64,000 nucleotides of DNA. Source: DATBLE01 sp963837265 (GTDB taxonomy: Bacteria > Actinomycetota > Thermoleophilia > Gaiellales > Gaiellaceae). Shown here piece after piece: positions 16,686 through 25,603 of this stretch. Each line of letters opens with the position of its first letter. Position 1 is the first letter of the stretch. The translations under genes and the position numbers were made by a program. The notes under the pieces were generated by a model. It saw only the letters and a program-made list of their open reading frames with translations. It made no database searches and was not told the DNA's origin. The stretch lies in NCBI GenBank assembly GCA_963837265.1, contig CAWIMQ010000001.1, positions 682,001 through 746,000 of the forward strand, written 5' to 3'.

Positions 16686-17069
16686 ATGGCGATCAAGGTC
16701 CTGCACGTCGAGCGCGACTATGTCGAGATTCCGCTTGTGCAGGGGTCGACGGCCCGGGCCGTCGTCTGGCCCGGGATGGGGGCCAGGACGAGCTGCATCC
16801 ACTACGTGGACTACAAGGCCGGGCAGAGCTCCGTGCCGCACCAGCATCCGTACTCCGAGGACTCCTTCTACATCGTCCACGGAGAGGGGTTCATGGTCGA
16901 GTACGAGAACGAGCGGGAGGTCGGCCGGCAGCCGATCGGGCCCGGCAATGTCGTGTTCGTCGAGCCCGGCACCGTCCACCAGGTCGTCGCGACCACGCCG
17001 CTCCTCAACGTCGGCGGCCCCTGCCCGCCGCACGCCGAGTTCTACACGCAGTGGGGGCTGTCGTGGTGA
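16686..17069 (+). CDS. Cupin-domain protein of the WPGMG...GGPCPP type
   Basis: 127 residues with one cupin domain. It carries VVWPGMGA at the start of the barrel, SVPHQHPYSEDSFYIVHGEG as metal motif 1, FVEPGTVHQVV as motif 2 and a terminal NVGGPCPP followed by a short tail ending WGLSW. The same signature occurs twice inside the bicupin at 40992, so these form a distinct family here. ATG 16686 has GAAGGAGG upstream. The stop overlaps the GTG of the following deaminase gene, as expected for a partner in the same pathway. Confidence 0.82.
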   Translation: MAIKVLHVERDYVEIPLVQGSTARAVVWPGMGARTSCIHYVDYKAGQSSVPHQHPYSEDSFYIVHGEGFMVEYENEREVGRQPIGPGNVVFVEPGTVHQVVATTPLLNVGGPCPPHAEFYTQWGLSW

Positions 17070-18511
17070 GCGAGAAGCGTGTCGAGGTCGACCTGCTGAT
17101 CGAGAACGCGGTCGTCCTCCCGATGACGGGCAATCAGGACGTGCTCTGGGACGGCGCGGTCGCGGTCGACGGCGACCGCATCGCCGCGGTCGGGCCGACC
17201 GAGGAGCTCAGGCGGCGCTACGGCGGCCGCCGGACGATCGACGCCCGCGACCAGCTGGCGATGCCGGGCCTCGTCAACACCCACATGCACCTGTTCGGCT
17301 CCTTCGCCCGCGGGCTCGTCAACGACCTCTCGTTCACGCCCTGGATCCAGAAGAAGTTCTACGTCACCTCGAAAGGGCTGAACCCGGACAACTACTACCT
17401 CGGCACGCAGTTCGCGGCGATGGACATGCTGCGGTCGGGGACGACGACCTTCCTCGACTGCGGCACCTATCAGGGGCTCGAGGAGCCGGCGGTGCGCGGC
17501 GTCGAGACGGCGGGCATCCGCGCCGTCCTCGCCCGGGCGATGGCCGACGTCGAGGATGCGCTCGCGCAGTACCTGACCCGCTCGGACCACGTGACGAAGG
17601 AGAACCTGGAGGCGTCGGAGGAGTTCATCTCGCACTGGAACGGCGCCGCCGACGGGCGGGTCAACGCCTGGGCGTGCCCGATCCAGGTCACATCCTGCTC
17701 GGACGAGCTCTGCGTCGGCGCGATGGAGCTGGCCGAGCGGTACGACGTCGGCTTCGCCACCCACTCGAACGTCGACCGCGAGGACATCGCCAACCACGAC
17801 CGCCTGTTCCACGCACGGCCGATCGAGCGCTTCCACTCGCTCGGGATCCTCAACCGCCGCTTCCTGGGCACGCACATGGCCTGGCTCTCCGACCGCGAGG
17901 TCGACCTGCTCGAGGAGTGCGACGCCACCGCCGTCCACTGCCCGAGCGCGAGCATGAAGGGCGCGTACGGCGCCCTCTCGCACGGCAAGTTCCCCGAGCT
18001 GATCGAGCGCGGCGTCACCGTCGGCCTCGGCACCGACGGGCCGGCTGCGAGCTGCTTCCTGGACATGTTCCGCGAGATCCACCTGGCAGCGGCCGGCCAC
18101 AAGGAGGCGAGGCTCGACTGGACGCTGATCTCGCCCTACCAGGCGCTCGAGCTGGCGACGGTCGGCTCGGCGCGCGGCGCGCTGCTCGACGACGAGATCG
18201 GTACGCTCGAGCCGGGCAAGAAGGCCGATCTGATCCTGCTCGACCTGCTCGAGCCCTCGATGGTGCCGTGGCACGAGGACAACCTGCTCGAGAACCTCGC
18301 CTACTCCGCCAGCGGCAGCGTCGTCCACACGGTGCTCGTCGACGGACGGATCGTCGTGCAGGCGGGCGAGGTGAAGACGGTCGACCGGGAGCAGCTCGTC
18401 CGTGCGATGCAGCGGGAGGTCAAGGAGTTCGTCCGCCTCGCCCGGGAGTGGGACCGGGACCACCGGCCGGCGGCGGTCGAGGCGGCGAAGATCGCGCTCC
18501 CGACGGGATGA
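17066..18511 (+). CDS. Amidohydrolase, chlorohydrolase/deaminase type
   Basis: 481 residues, paralogous to the gene at 11626. AMPGLVNTHMHLFG gives the metal HxH pair, FATHSNVDRED and LGTHMAWLSD give further His residues, VHCPSASMKGAYGALS the substrate loop and VGLGTDGPAAS the catalytic Asp. The C-terminus has the usual GTLEPGKKADLILLDL return strand. GTG 17066 overlaps the cupin stop as GTGA; an open frame extends upstream to 16625 but runs out of frame through the cupin gene, so it is not the start. Likely a deaminase of a heterocyclic amine; substrate unknown. Confidence 0.85.
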   Translation: MSEKRVEVDLLIENAVVLPMTGNQDVLWDGAVAVDGDRIAAVGPTEELRRRYGGRRTIDARDQLAMPGLVNTHMHLFGSFARGLVNDLSFTPWIQKKFYVTSKGLNPDNYYLGTQFAAMDMLRSGTTTFLDCGTYQGLEEPAVRGVETAGIRAVLARAMADVEDALAQYLTRSDHVTKENLEASEEFISHWNGAADGRVNAWACPIQVTSCSDELCVGAMELAERYDVGFATHSNVDREDIANHDRLFHARPIERFHSLGILNRRFLGTHMAWLSDREVDLLEECDATAVHCPSASMKGAYGALSHGKFPELIERGVTVGLGTDGPAASCFLDMFREIHLAAAGHKEARLDWTLISPYQALELATVGSARGALLDDEIGTLEPGKKADLILLDLLEPSMVPWHEDNLLENLAYSASGSVVHTVLVDGRIVVQAGEVKTVDREQLVRAMQREVKEFVRLAREWDRDHRPAAVEAAKIALPTG

Positions 18512-18547
18512 GCTGCGGCCCGCCCCGGTGGGCATCGGCCCGCTGAC

Positions 18548-18566
18548 CGGCCGGCCGTTCCGGCCG
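18548..18566 (+). terminator. Hairpin after the deaminase gene
   Basis: Perfect 7-bp stem CGGCCGG/CCGGCCG with a 5-base loop, 36 bases after the stop at 18511. There is no T-run, so it is at best a weak intrinsic terminator. It abuts the promoter of the next gene. Confidence 0.35.
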
Positions 18567-18572
18567 CTGTCC

Positions 18573-18588
18573 TAGAGTTGGCGACGTG
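18573..18588 (+). promoter_or_regulatory. -10 box of a leaderless promoter
   Basis: TAGAGT at 18573-18578 followed by seven bases and then GTG 18586, the spacing expected when transcription starts at the start codon. No ribosome site precedes this GTG. No convincing -35 is visible and neither class 1 nor class 2 box is present. Confidence 0.5.
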
Positions 18589-19815
18589 CAGCAGCTGCTG
18601 ACGGAGCGCCAGCGCCACGCGGTCGAGCTCGCGGGTCGGCTCGCCGACGACTTCGCCACGCGCGCCACGCAGCACGACCGCGAGAACACGTTCCCGGCCG
18701 AGAACTGGCCGGCGATGCGCGACGCCGGCTACCTGCGGTTGACCGTGCCGGAGGAGCTCGGCGGCTTCGGCGCTGACATCCTCGAGTTCTTCCTGGCGCA
18801 GGAGCGGCTCGCGCAGGGGGACGGCTCGACGGCGCTCGCCGTGAACATGCACCTCTCGGCGTGCGCGCAGCTCGCGAGCGGCTGGCGCCGGACGCGGGGC
18901 GAGCGCGCCGAGGACCTGCTCGGGCGCGCCTGTGCGGGCGAGGCCGTGTTCGCCTCCTGCACGTCGGAGGCGGGCTTCAGCGACGGCGCCCTCCGCGACT
19001 GCCGGACGACAGCCGCCCGGGTCGACGGCGGCTTCGTCCTCAACGGGCGGAAGATGTTCTTCACCGAGTCCGACGTCGCCACCCATTTCGTCACCAACGC
19101 AAAGCTCGACCACCCGAATCTCGGCCCGCACATCGTCTTCTTCAACGGCGTCCCGGTCGCGTCGGACGGGCTCTCGATCGAGCGCACGTGGGACACGCTC
19201 GGGATGCGCGGGACGCAGTCGAACGACCTCCTCCTGGAGGACGTCTTCGTCCCGGCAGAGGCGCTCTTCCACGCCTACCCGGTCGGGCACCTCGACGCGC
19301 TGACGGCGCTGAACGTGTTCACGTGGGCGGTGCCGAGCTTCGGCGTGGTCGCCCTGGGGATCGCGGCCGGTGGGTTCGAGGCCGTCCGGCGGCTCGTGCT
19401 CGACCGCGGCCGCCAGGACGAGCCGGAGGTGCAGCACGTGATCGCCCGGATCGAGATCCTGCTCGAGTCGGCGCGCTCGACGCTGTACCGGCACGCGGTC
19501 GACGCCGTCTCCCACGACGTGCCCTCGCAGCTCTCGGTGCTCGAGGTCTACGCCCGCGGAAACCTGGCCAAGTACGTCGCCTGCGACAACGCGATCGAGA
19601 TCATGGACCGGGTGATGGAGCTGGCCGGAGGCGTCGGCTACCACCGCCGCTTCCCGATCGAGCGCATGTACCGCGACGTCCGCGCAGGTTCGATCATGCC
19701 GTACAACGCGCCCGAGGCCCGCCAGCTGTTCGCGCAGGTCGCGCTCGGGCTCGAGCCCTCGCCCGTGTTCGGCTACGAGGAGAGCATCGCCCGTGCCGAG
19801 CTGGTGAGAGGCTAG
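18586..19815 (+). CDS. Acyl-CoA dehydrogenase family protein
   Basis: 409 residues covering the N-terminal helical, middle beta and C-terminal helical domains. Seen are YLRLTVPEELGGFGAD, the flavin-contact stretch ASCTSEAGF, GFVLNGRKMFFTES, TWDTLGMRGTQSNDLLLEDVFVP and the C-terminal GGVGYHRRFPIERMYRDVRAG. The catalytic Glu could not be placed with confidence, so it may be one of the monooxygenase-like members rather than a true dehydrogenase. GTG 18586 looks leaderless. Its stop overlaps the next GTG by one base, pairing it with a cyclase-family hydrolase. Confidence 0.85.
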   Translation: MQQLLTERQRHAVELAGRLADDFATRATQHDRENTFPAENWPAMRDAGYLRLTVPEELGGFGADILEFFLAQERLAQGDGSTALAVNMHLSACAQLASGWRRTRGERAEDLLGRACAGEAVFASCTSEAGFSDGALRDCRTTAARVDGGFVLNGRKMFFTESDVATHFVTNAKLDHPNLGPHIVFFNGVPVASDGLSIERTWDTLGMRGTQSNDLLLEDVFVPAEALFHAYPVGHLDALTALNVFTWAVPSFGVVALGIAAGGFEAVRRLVLDRGRQDEPEVQHVIARIEILLESARSTLYRHAVDAVSHDVPSQLSVLEVYARGNLAKYVACDNAIEIMDRVMELAGGVGYHRRFPIERMYRDVRAGSIMPYNAPEARQLFAQVALGLEPSPVFGYEESIARAELVRG

Positions 19816-20582
19816 TGCTCGCGGAGCTCCTCGCGGCGCTCGCCGGGGGCTCGGTCGAGGCGGTCGACCTCTCGCACCCGCTGTCGGTGGCGACGCCGAT
19901 GATCGAGCTCCCGCCGGAGCACGCGCAGGCCCCGGGCTGGTCGCTGGAGCGGCTGTCCGACTACGACGAGCGCGGCCCGGCCTGGCGCTGGCACGCCTTC
20001 CGGGGGGCCGAGCACCAGGGCACGCATTTCGATGCCCCGGTCCACTGGGTGACCGGCCGCGACCGCCGCGACGTCTCGCAGATCCCGCCCGCCGAGCTGA
20101 TCGGGCCTGCCGTCGTGCTCGACCGGACGGAGGCCGTCGCCGCCGACCCGGACTACCTGCTCCAGCTCGCAGACATGGAGGCGTTCGTCCGCGAGCATGG
20201 TCCGCTCCCGGAGCAGGGCTGGCTCCTTCTGCGCACGGGCTGGGGCGCACGCGCGGACGACGCGGCCGCGTTCCTGAACGCGGACGAGCGCGGGACGCAC
20301 TGGCCGGGAATGTCGGTCGAGTGCGCGCGCTGGCTCGCCGAGGAGACGCCGCTGCGTGGATACGGGACCGAGCAGATCGGCATCGACGCGGGGCTCGCGT
20401 ACGAGTTCGAGCCGCCGTTCCCGGCCCACCACTACCTGCTCGGCGCCGGGAAGTTCGGGCTCGCGTCCCTCGGCAACCTCGGCCGGCTGCCCGCCACGGG
20501 TGCGGTGGTCGTCGCCGCGCCGCTCCGGATCGCCGGCGGCACCGGCAGCCCGGCGCGGGTGATCGCGCTCGTCCCGCGCTGA
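19815..20582 (+). CDS. Cyclase family protein (metal-dependent hydrolase)
   Basis: 255 residues. Motifs are VEAVDLSHPLSVATPM, the metal site EHQGTHFDAPVHWV, GWLLLRTGWG, GYGTEQIGIDAG and the C-terminal APLRIAGGTGSPARVIALV. It is of the same fold as the genes at 5415 and 39890 but clearly diverged from both. GTG 19815 uses the last base of the preceding TAG. It is convergent with the minus operon; only 11 bases separate the two stops, so terminators must overlap. Confidence 0.84.
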   Translation: MLAELLAALAGGSVEAVDLSHPLSVATPMIELPPEHAQAPGWSLERLSDYDERGPAWRWHAFRGAEHQGTHFDAPVHWVTGRDRRDVSQIPPAELIGPAVVLDRTEAVAADPDYLLQLADMEAFVREHGPLPEQGWLLLRTGWGARADDAAAFLNADERGTHWPGMSVECARWLAEETPLRGYGTEQIGIDAGLAYEFEPPFPAHHYLLGAGKFGLASLGNLGRLPATGAVVVAAPLRIAGGTGSPARVIALVPR

Positions 20583-20593
20583 GCGGGCGGGGG

Positions 20594-21046
20594 CTACAGC
20601 TCGCCGGCCGCGAAGCGCCGCCGCGTCTCGCGGACGCGCTCGTCCGGGAGCCCGTCGTCCGCCTCCGGCGTCAGCTCGACGTCCTCCTGCTCGTCGGCGT
20701 CGTTGCGGGCCGTTACGAACAGCCCCTGCTCGGTCTCGCTCAGGTTGTAGGCCTTGTGGGGCAACCCGGGCGGGATGTAGCAGAACGCGCCCTCGCCGAC
20801 CACGACCGAGTGCTCGAGCCGCTCGCCGTAGAAGATCTCGCAGGCGCCCTTGACGCCGAAGATCGCCGTCTCGTAGTCCCTGTGCATGTGAGCGTTCGAG
20901 TTCGCTCCCGGCGGGAAGGCGGTCAGGTTCAGCGACAGCCTGCGCGCGCCGGCGCTGCGCCCGGAGACCCCGAAGAAGACCGGGATGTCCTGCTTCGCCG
21001 CCTCGGTCTCGGGGGGTTCGAGGACGACCACCTGCTTGTCCTCCAT
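20594..21046 (-). CDS. Cupin-domain protein
   Basis: 150 residues. The cupin motif is AFPPGANSNAHMHRDYETAIFGVKG with the second motif FCYIPPGLPHKAYNLSE. The N-terminus MEDKQVVVLEPPETEAAKQD is charged, and the C-terminus carries an acidic tail with VRETRRRFAAGEL. Last gene of the ten-gene minus operon that begins at 30303. ATG 21046 has AAAGGAGCG upstream. Function not predicted beyond the fold. Confidence 0.8.
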   Translation of the reverse strand: MEDKQVVVLEPPETEAAKQDIPVFFGVSGRSAGARRLSLNLTAFPPGANSNAHMHRDYETAIFGVKGACEIFYGERLEHSVVVGEGAFCYIPPGLPHKAYNLSETEQGLFVTARNDADEQEDVELTPEADDGLPDERVRETRRRFAAGEL

Positions 21047-21061
21047 CGTCCGCTCCTTTCG

Positions 21062-21844
21062 TCAGATCTCGTAGCCGTCGGGTGAGAGCCGGTAGCTCTC
21101 GAAGGACACCGGGTCGTGCGGGAAGAACAGCGTCGCCGACGTCCGTGCCGCCAGCCGCTGCAGGCGGCGGAGAGAGCGTACGCTCTCGACGGGGTCGACG
21201 TGGAAGCCGGAGATCACCGTCCGCTCCAGGTTCTGCGCCGTGTAGCTGGCGTCGCCGCAGAAGAGCAGGAGCCGTCCGCTCTCGCCGCGCAGCAGCACCG
21301 AGCAGTGCCCGGCCGAGTGCCCCGGCGTCTCCAGCAGGACGATGCCCGGCAGCACCTCTGCGTCTCCGTCGAGCAGCTCGACCTGCACGCGCGGGTTGTC
21401 GAACTGCCGGTCGGAGTAGGAGAGCAGCTCGAACGGCTCGGGCGACCGGGCCTGGCGCAGCTCGTCGCGGTGGACGAACACCGTCGCGCCGTCGAGCTGC
21501 CCGTCCGCGCCGACGTGGTCGAAGTGGAGGTGCGTGTGGACCACGTAGTCGACCTCGCCCGGCGCGCGGCCCGCCCGTTCCAGCGCGTCCGCGAACGGGC
21601 CGCCGGGCCTGGCCGACGGCTCGACGAACGGCAGCACCCGCTCGACGTGCTCCGGGTGGAAGCCCGTGTCGATCAGCACCCGTCCCTCCGGATGCTCGAT
21701 CAGCACAGCGTAGACCGGGTGCCTGATCGACCGCCCCGGCTCCTCGTTCCAGTACAGCTGCGAGTGGTCGATCAGCATCGAGCCCGCCGGCACGATCACC
21801 ACCTTCATCGGCGCCGACGAGACCGGGACGTGGTCGACGAGCAT
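21062..21844 (-). CDS. Metallo-beta-lactamase fold hydrolase, N-acyl-homoserine-lactonase-like
   Basis: 260 residues. The metal site is HTHLHFDH (His103, His105, Asp109, His110), with PGHSAGHCSVLL and FCGDASYTAQNLE supplying further ligands; VYAVLIEHPEGRVLIDTG opens the fold. This pattern is that of the lactonase branch, which opens lactone rings. ATG 21844 overlaps the permease stop as TGATG; Met13 in the same frame is possible but lacks a ribosome site. In a catabolic operon, opening a lactone intermediate is more likely than quorum quenching (inference). Confidence 0.84.
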   Translation of the reverse strand: MLVDHVPVSSAPMKVVIVPAGSMLIDHSQLYWNEEPGRSIRHPVYAVLIEHPEGRVLIDTGFHPEHVERVLPFVEPSARPGGPFADALERAGRAPGEVDYVVHTHLHFDHVGADGQLDGATVFVHRDELRQARSPEPFELLSYSDRQFDNPRVQVELLDGDAEVLPGIVLLETPGHSAGHCSVLLRGESGRLLLFCGDASYTAQNLERTVISGFHVDPVESVRSLRRLQRLAARTSATLFFPHDPVSFESYRLSPDGYEI

Positions 21845-22941
21845 CACGCGTCGGGTGCCGCGCGCCGGGCGGGGAGACCGAGCGCCGACGGCAGGCGGGC
21901 GCGGCCGACGAAGCCGCCGAGCGCGACGAGCGTGACCACGTACGGGAGCATCAGCCAGAACTGCGCCGGGATCTGCCACGTCGGTCCGATGATCGTGAGG
22001 ACCAGGCCGAGCACGAGCAGCGAGCCGCCGATCGCGACGAGCGCTCCTCCGCCGAGCGGCCTCGCCCGCCGCCGCCGTAGGAGCGCCCACGCCGCCAGCA
22101 CGAGCGGGATCGCGAGCAGCAGCACCCAGACCTGACGCGGGATGTGCGTCTGGGCCTGCAGGCGCAGCTCGAGCGCCTCGGCGCCGCCGAAGAGGAGACA
22201 GGCGCCGAAGACGGCCGGCGGGCGCCAGCGGCCGAAGATCACGGCGGCGAGCGCGATGAACCCCCGGCCGCCGCTCATGTTCTCGGTGAAGAGGCCGAGG
22301 TCGCCGACCGAGAGCATCACGCCGCCGAGCCCGGCCATCGCCCCGGCGGCCAGCGTCGCGAGCCAGCGGATGCGGGCGACGCTGAGCCCGCTCGTCTCCA
22401 CGGCTTCCGGCGCCTCGCCTGCGCCCCGGATCGCCAGGCCCCAGTTCGTCCGGTAGAGCAGGTACCAGGCCGCCGGCACCGCCAGGTATGCGGCGTAGGC
22501 GAGCGGCACCTGGTGGAAGAACGCCCGCCCGACGACCGGGATGTCGGCGAGCCCGGGGATCACGAGCGGCCGCATCGGATGGATCGTCACCTGACTCCCC
22601 TGCGTGAAGATCTGCTCGTTGCCGAAGGTCGTCGCGCCGAAGGCGAGGATGTTGATCCCGACGCCGACGACGATCTGGTCGGCGTTCGCCTGGATCGAGA
22701 AGAAGGCCATGATCGCGCCGAAGGCTGCGCCGGCGAACGCACCCATGAGCACGCCGACGGCGATGCTGTGGCTGGCCCACGCGGCCCAGAAGCCGAAGAA
22801 GGTGCCGCTCAGCAGCATGCCCTCGAGGCCGATGTCGATCACGCCGCTGCGCTGGGCGATCGTCTCGCCGATCGCCGCGAACAGGATCGGTGTCGTGATC
22901 TGGACGGCGGCGGTGACGAGGCTGGTGTCGAACGGCCCCAT
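21844..22941 (-). CDS. ABC transporter permease, BMP/nucleoside type (second permease)
   Basis: 365 residues with about nine hydrophobic segments. TPILFAAIGETIAQRSGVIDIGLEGMLL near the N-terminus is the signature of the second permease of the BMP/NupQ-type importers, and GRWRPPAVFGACLLFGGAEAL is also typical. An extra pair of membrane segments follows the core after residue 280. It lies two bases after the first permease gene. With 22944, 24050 and the binding protein at 32614 it makes a complete importer for which purine or nucleoside-like ligands are the family norm. Confidence 0.86.
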   Translation of the reverse strand: MGPFDTSLVTAAVQITTPILFAAIGETIAQRSGVIDIGLEGMLLSGTFFGFWAAWASHSIAVGVLMGAFAGAAFGAIMAFFSIQANADQIVVGVGINILAFGATTFGNEQIFTQGSQVTIHPMRPLVIPGLADIPVVGRAFFHQVPLAYAAYLAVPAAWYLLYRTNWGLAIRGAGEAPEAVETSGLSVARIRWLATLAAGAMAGLGGVMLSVGDLGLFTENMSGGRGFIALAAVIFGRWRPPAVFGACLLFGGAEALELRLQAQTHIPRQVWVLLLAIPLVLAAWALLRRRRARPLGGGALVAIGGSLLVLGLVLTIIGPTWQIPAQFWLMLPYVVTLVALGGFVGRARLPSALGLPARRAAPDA

Positions 22942-22943
22942 CC

Positions 22944-24053
22944 CTATGCCCCCCTGTCCGGGAGGTCGGGCACGACGCCGCGGCGCCACAGGAGGCCGCC
23001 TGCAGCGAGCCGCGGCAGGCGAGGCCGTCCGTGGAGCAGCCACGCCGAGCCCGCAGCGAGCACCACGACGATGCCGAAGACCACGCTGACGAGGGAGGTG
23101 CTGATGCCGACCTCGGCCTCGGCGTAGCCGCCGCCCTGGATCAGCGCCGCGAAGAGCAGTGCCGCCGGGATCGAGCCGACCGGCGAGTTCCGTGCGAGGA
23201 GCGCGACGGCGATCCCGTCGAAGCCGAGGTTCGAGGAGAAGCCGTCCTGGAGGGTCCCGCCCTGCGGCCCGACGATCAGGAACGCCCCGGCGAGGCCGGC
23301 GATCGCCCCGGAGGCGACGAGCGCGGCGCTGCCCACCTTCACGACCGGGATGCCGACGTGGCGGGCCGCCTCCGGATTGGCCCCCGTCAGCCGGAGCCGG
23401 AAGCCGGCGGTCGTGCGCCGGAGCACGACGACGAGGAGGACCACCGCGACCGGGATCGCGAGCACGTCCAGCGAGAGCGACGGCTCGCCGGCGAAGAGCG
23501 GCAGCAGGACGGAGGACGGCAGGTCGCGGGAGACCGGGATCGAGTGCGTCGGCTCCTGGAGCGGCCCCGTCACGAGCCACGTGACCATGAGCAGCACGAT
23601 CAGGTTGAGCATGAACGTGGCGACGATCTCGTTGACGCCGCGGTAGGCCCAGAGCGCCGCCGCGATCCCGGCCCAGCCGGCGCCGCCGGCGACGCCGGCG
23701 AGCAGCACTGCCGGAATCCCGATCCAGCCGGAGACGCCGCCGAGGTACAGCCCGGCGGCGGTCGCCCCGATGCCGCCCGCGAGCATCTGGCCCTCCAGCC
23801 CGACGTTGATCCGCCCGGCGCGGAAGGCGACGATCCAGCCGAGCGAGGCGAGCACGAGCGGCACCATCGTCTCGAGCGTCCCGTCGAGGGACTGCGACCC
23901 GACGAAGGCCCCGTCCCAGAGCGAGCGCCCGGTCGCGGCCGCCGGGTGGCCCGCGGCGACGACGATGACGAGCCCGATCAAGAGCGCGGCGAACACGACC
24001 CCGACCGACGCGGCGAGCTCCTGCAGCCACGTGTGCCGGCCCCGCCCTCTCAT
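22944..24053 (-). CDS. ABC transporter permease, BMP/nucleoside type (first permease)
   Basis: 369 residues with eight or nine membrane segments. VPLVLASLGWIVAFRAGRINVGLEGQML and GVNEIVATFMLNLI are family signatures, and the loop GFRLRLTGANPEAARHVGI corresponds to the cytoplasmic coupling loop. ATG 24053 overlaps the ATPase stop as ATGA. Short Arg-rich N-terminus without a signal peptide. Confidence 0.86.
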   Translation of the reverse strand: MRGRGRHTWLQELAASVGVVFAALLIGLVIVVAAGHPAAATGRSLWDGAFVGSQSLDGTLETMVPLVLASLGWIVAFRAGRINVGLEGQMLAGGIGATAAGLYLGGVSGWIGIPAVLLAGVAGGAGWAGIAAALWAYRGVNEIVATFMLNLIVLLMVTWLVTGPLQEPTHSIPVSRDLPSSVLLPLFAGEPSLSLDVLAIPVAVVLLVVVLRRTTAGFRLRLTGANPEAARHVGIPVVKVGSAALVASGAIAGLAGAFLIVGPQGGTLQDGFSSNLGFDGIAVALLARNSPVGSIPAALLFAALIQGGGYAEAEVGISTSLVSVVFGIVVVLAAGSAWLLHGRPRLPRLAAGGLLWRRGVVPDLPDRGA

Positions 24054-25603
24054 CGGACCTCCGCCAGCGCGGGGTCCGGCACGGCCTCCCCTGCCATCAG
24101 GAGCCCGAGCAGCGCCGGGTCGGCGTCGGCGACGTCGATCGTGCGCACCAGGCGCCCGCGCACCATCACCGCGATCCGGTCGGCCAGCGAGAGGATCTCG
24201 TCGAGCTCGATCGAGATCAGGAGGATCCCGCCGCCGCCGTCGCGGTAGTCGAGCAGCCGGCGGTAGACCATCTCGATCGCCCCGACGTCGAGCCCGCGGG
24301 TCGGCTGCGCCGCGACCAGCACCCGCGGGCTGCCGTGCAGCTCGCGCGCGAGCACCGCGCGCTGCTGGTTGCCGCCGGAGAGGGTGCGCATGCTCGTGTC
24401 GACGCCGGTGCAGCGGATCCCGTACTCGCTGACGAGGCGCTGCGCGTGGGCCCGAATCGCGGTCGTGTCGAGGAAGCCGCGGCGCGCGTAGGGGCGCGCC
24501 GCGAACTCGCGGAGCAGGAGGTTCTCGGCGACGGACATCGACAGCACTGTGCCCGTCCGGTGGCGATCCTCCGGCACGGCCGCGCCGGAGGCGGACGTGA
24601 ACTGCTGCGGCGTCAGCTGCGTGAACTCTTCGTCGCCGATCAGGATCGACCCGGAGGTCGGCGGGCGCATCCCCGTCAGCACCTCGACGAGCTCCGACTG
24701 GCCGTTGCCGTCGACGCCGGCGATGCCGAGGATCTCGTGCTCGCGGACCGCGAGCTCGACGTCGTCGAGCCGCCGCCTGCCGTTCTCGTCGACCAGCGCG
24801 AGCCCGCGGGTCTCGAGCACCGTGCGGCCGGGCGAGCGCCGGCTGTGCTCGACGCGCAGCGTCACCTCGCGGCCGACCATCATCCGCGCCAGATCCGCCT
24901 TCGTCGCAGTGTCGGGAGTCGCCTCGCCGACGACTCGGCCGTCGCGGAGCACCGTGCACCGGTCGGCCACGCTCAGCTCGTCGAGCTTGTGCGTGATGAA
25001 GATCACCGACTTGCCGCCCGAGACGAGCGGGCGGAGGACGAGCGAGAGGTGCTCCCACTCGGGCGGCGTCAGCGACGCGGTCGGCTCGTCGAGGATCAGG
25101 ATCTCGGCGCCGCGATAGAGGAGCTTGACGATCTCCACGCGCTGGCGGACACCGACCGAGACGTCCTCGACCACGTCGTCGGGGTCGACGTCCAGCCCGT
25201 ATTCGTGCGAGAGCGCGCGGATGCGGTCGCCGATCTCGCGCAGGCGGCTGCGCGCGATCCGGCGCCGGCCGAGGCCGATCGCGACGTTCTCGGCCACCGT
25301 CATGTCCGGGACGAGCATGAAGTGCTGGTGCACCATCCCGATCCCGAGCTCGAGCGCGTGGCGGGGGCTCTTGATCTGGGCCGGGTGCCCGTCGACCTCG
25401 ATCGTGCCGTCGTCCGGCCGCAGCAGGCCGTAGACGATGTTCATCAGCGTCGTCTTGCCGGCGCCGTTCTCCCCCAGCAGGCCGTGGATCTCGCCGCGGC
25501 GGACCTCCAGCGACACGCCGTCGTTGGCGAGGAGCCTGCCGAACTGCTTCGTGATCCCGGTCAGCCGGAGCCGCGGGACGTCGCCGGGCATCGCGACCGT
25601 CAT
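24050..25603 (-). CDS. ABC transporter ATPase, two-domain BMP/nucleoside type
   Basis: 517 residues with two ABC domains. The first has Walker A GENGAGKT (residues 44-51), signature VSVGVRQRVEI and Walker B LILDEPTASL. The second has a degenerate Walker A (GVDGNGQSE), an intact signature LSGGNQQRAVLAREL and a Walker B VLVAAQPTRGLD, the usual asymmetry of this family. Energises the importer formed with the two permeases downstream. ATG 25603 overlaps the previous stop as ATGA; ATG 25591 is the alternative. Confidence 0.9.
   Translation of the reverse strand: MTVAMPGDVPRLRLTGITKQFGRLLANDGVSLEVRRGEIHGLLGENGAGKTTLMNIVYGLLRPDDGTIEVDGHPAQIKSPRHALELGIGMVHQHFMLVPDMTVAENVAIGLGRRRIARSRLREIGDRIRALSHEYGLDVDPDDVVEDVSVGVRQRVEIVKLLYRGAEILILDEPTASLTPPEWEHLSLVLRPLVSGGKSVIFITHKLDELSVADRCTVLRDGRVVGEATPDTATKADLARMMVGREVTLRVEHSRRSPGRTVLETRGLALVDENGRRRLDDVELAVREHEILGIAGVDGNGQSELVEVLTGMRPPTSGSILIGDEEFTQLTPQQFTSASGAAVPEDRHRTGTVLSMSVAENLLLREFAARPYARRGFLDTTAIRAHAQRLVSEYGIRCTGVDTSMRTLSGGNQQRAVLARELHGSPRVLVAAQPTRGLDVGAIEMVYRRLLDYRDGGGGILLISIELDEILSLADRIAVMVRGRLVRTIDVADADPALLGLLMAGEAVPDPALAEVR

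Noticed and set aside
16625..17065. N-terminal extension of the deaminase at 17066 back to TTG 16625
   Set aside because: This stretch is coded in another frame by the cupin at 16686, which has a ribosome site and cupin motifs; GTG 17066 overlaps the cupin stop as elsewhere.
21062..21844. Quorum-quenching lactonase function for the metallo-beta-lactamase gene
   Set aside because: The metal motif fits, but there is no LuxI or LuxR autoinducer context; in this operon a lactone intermediate is a simpler substrate.
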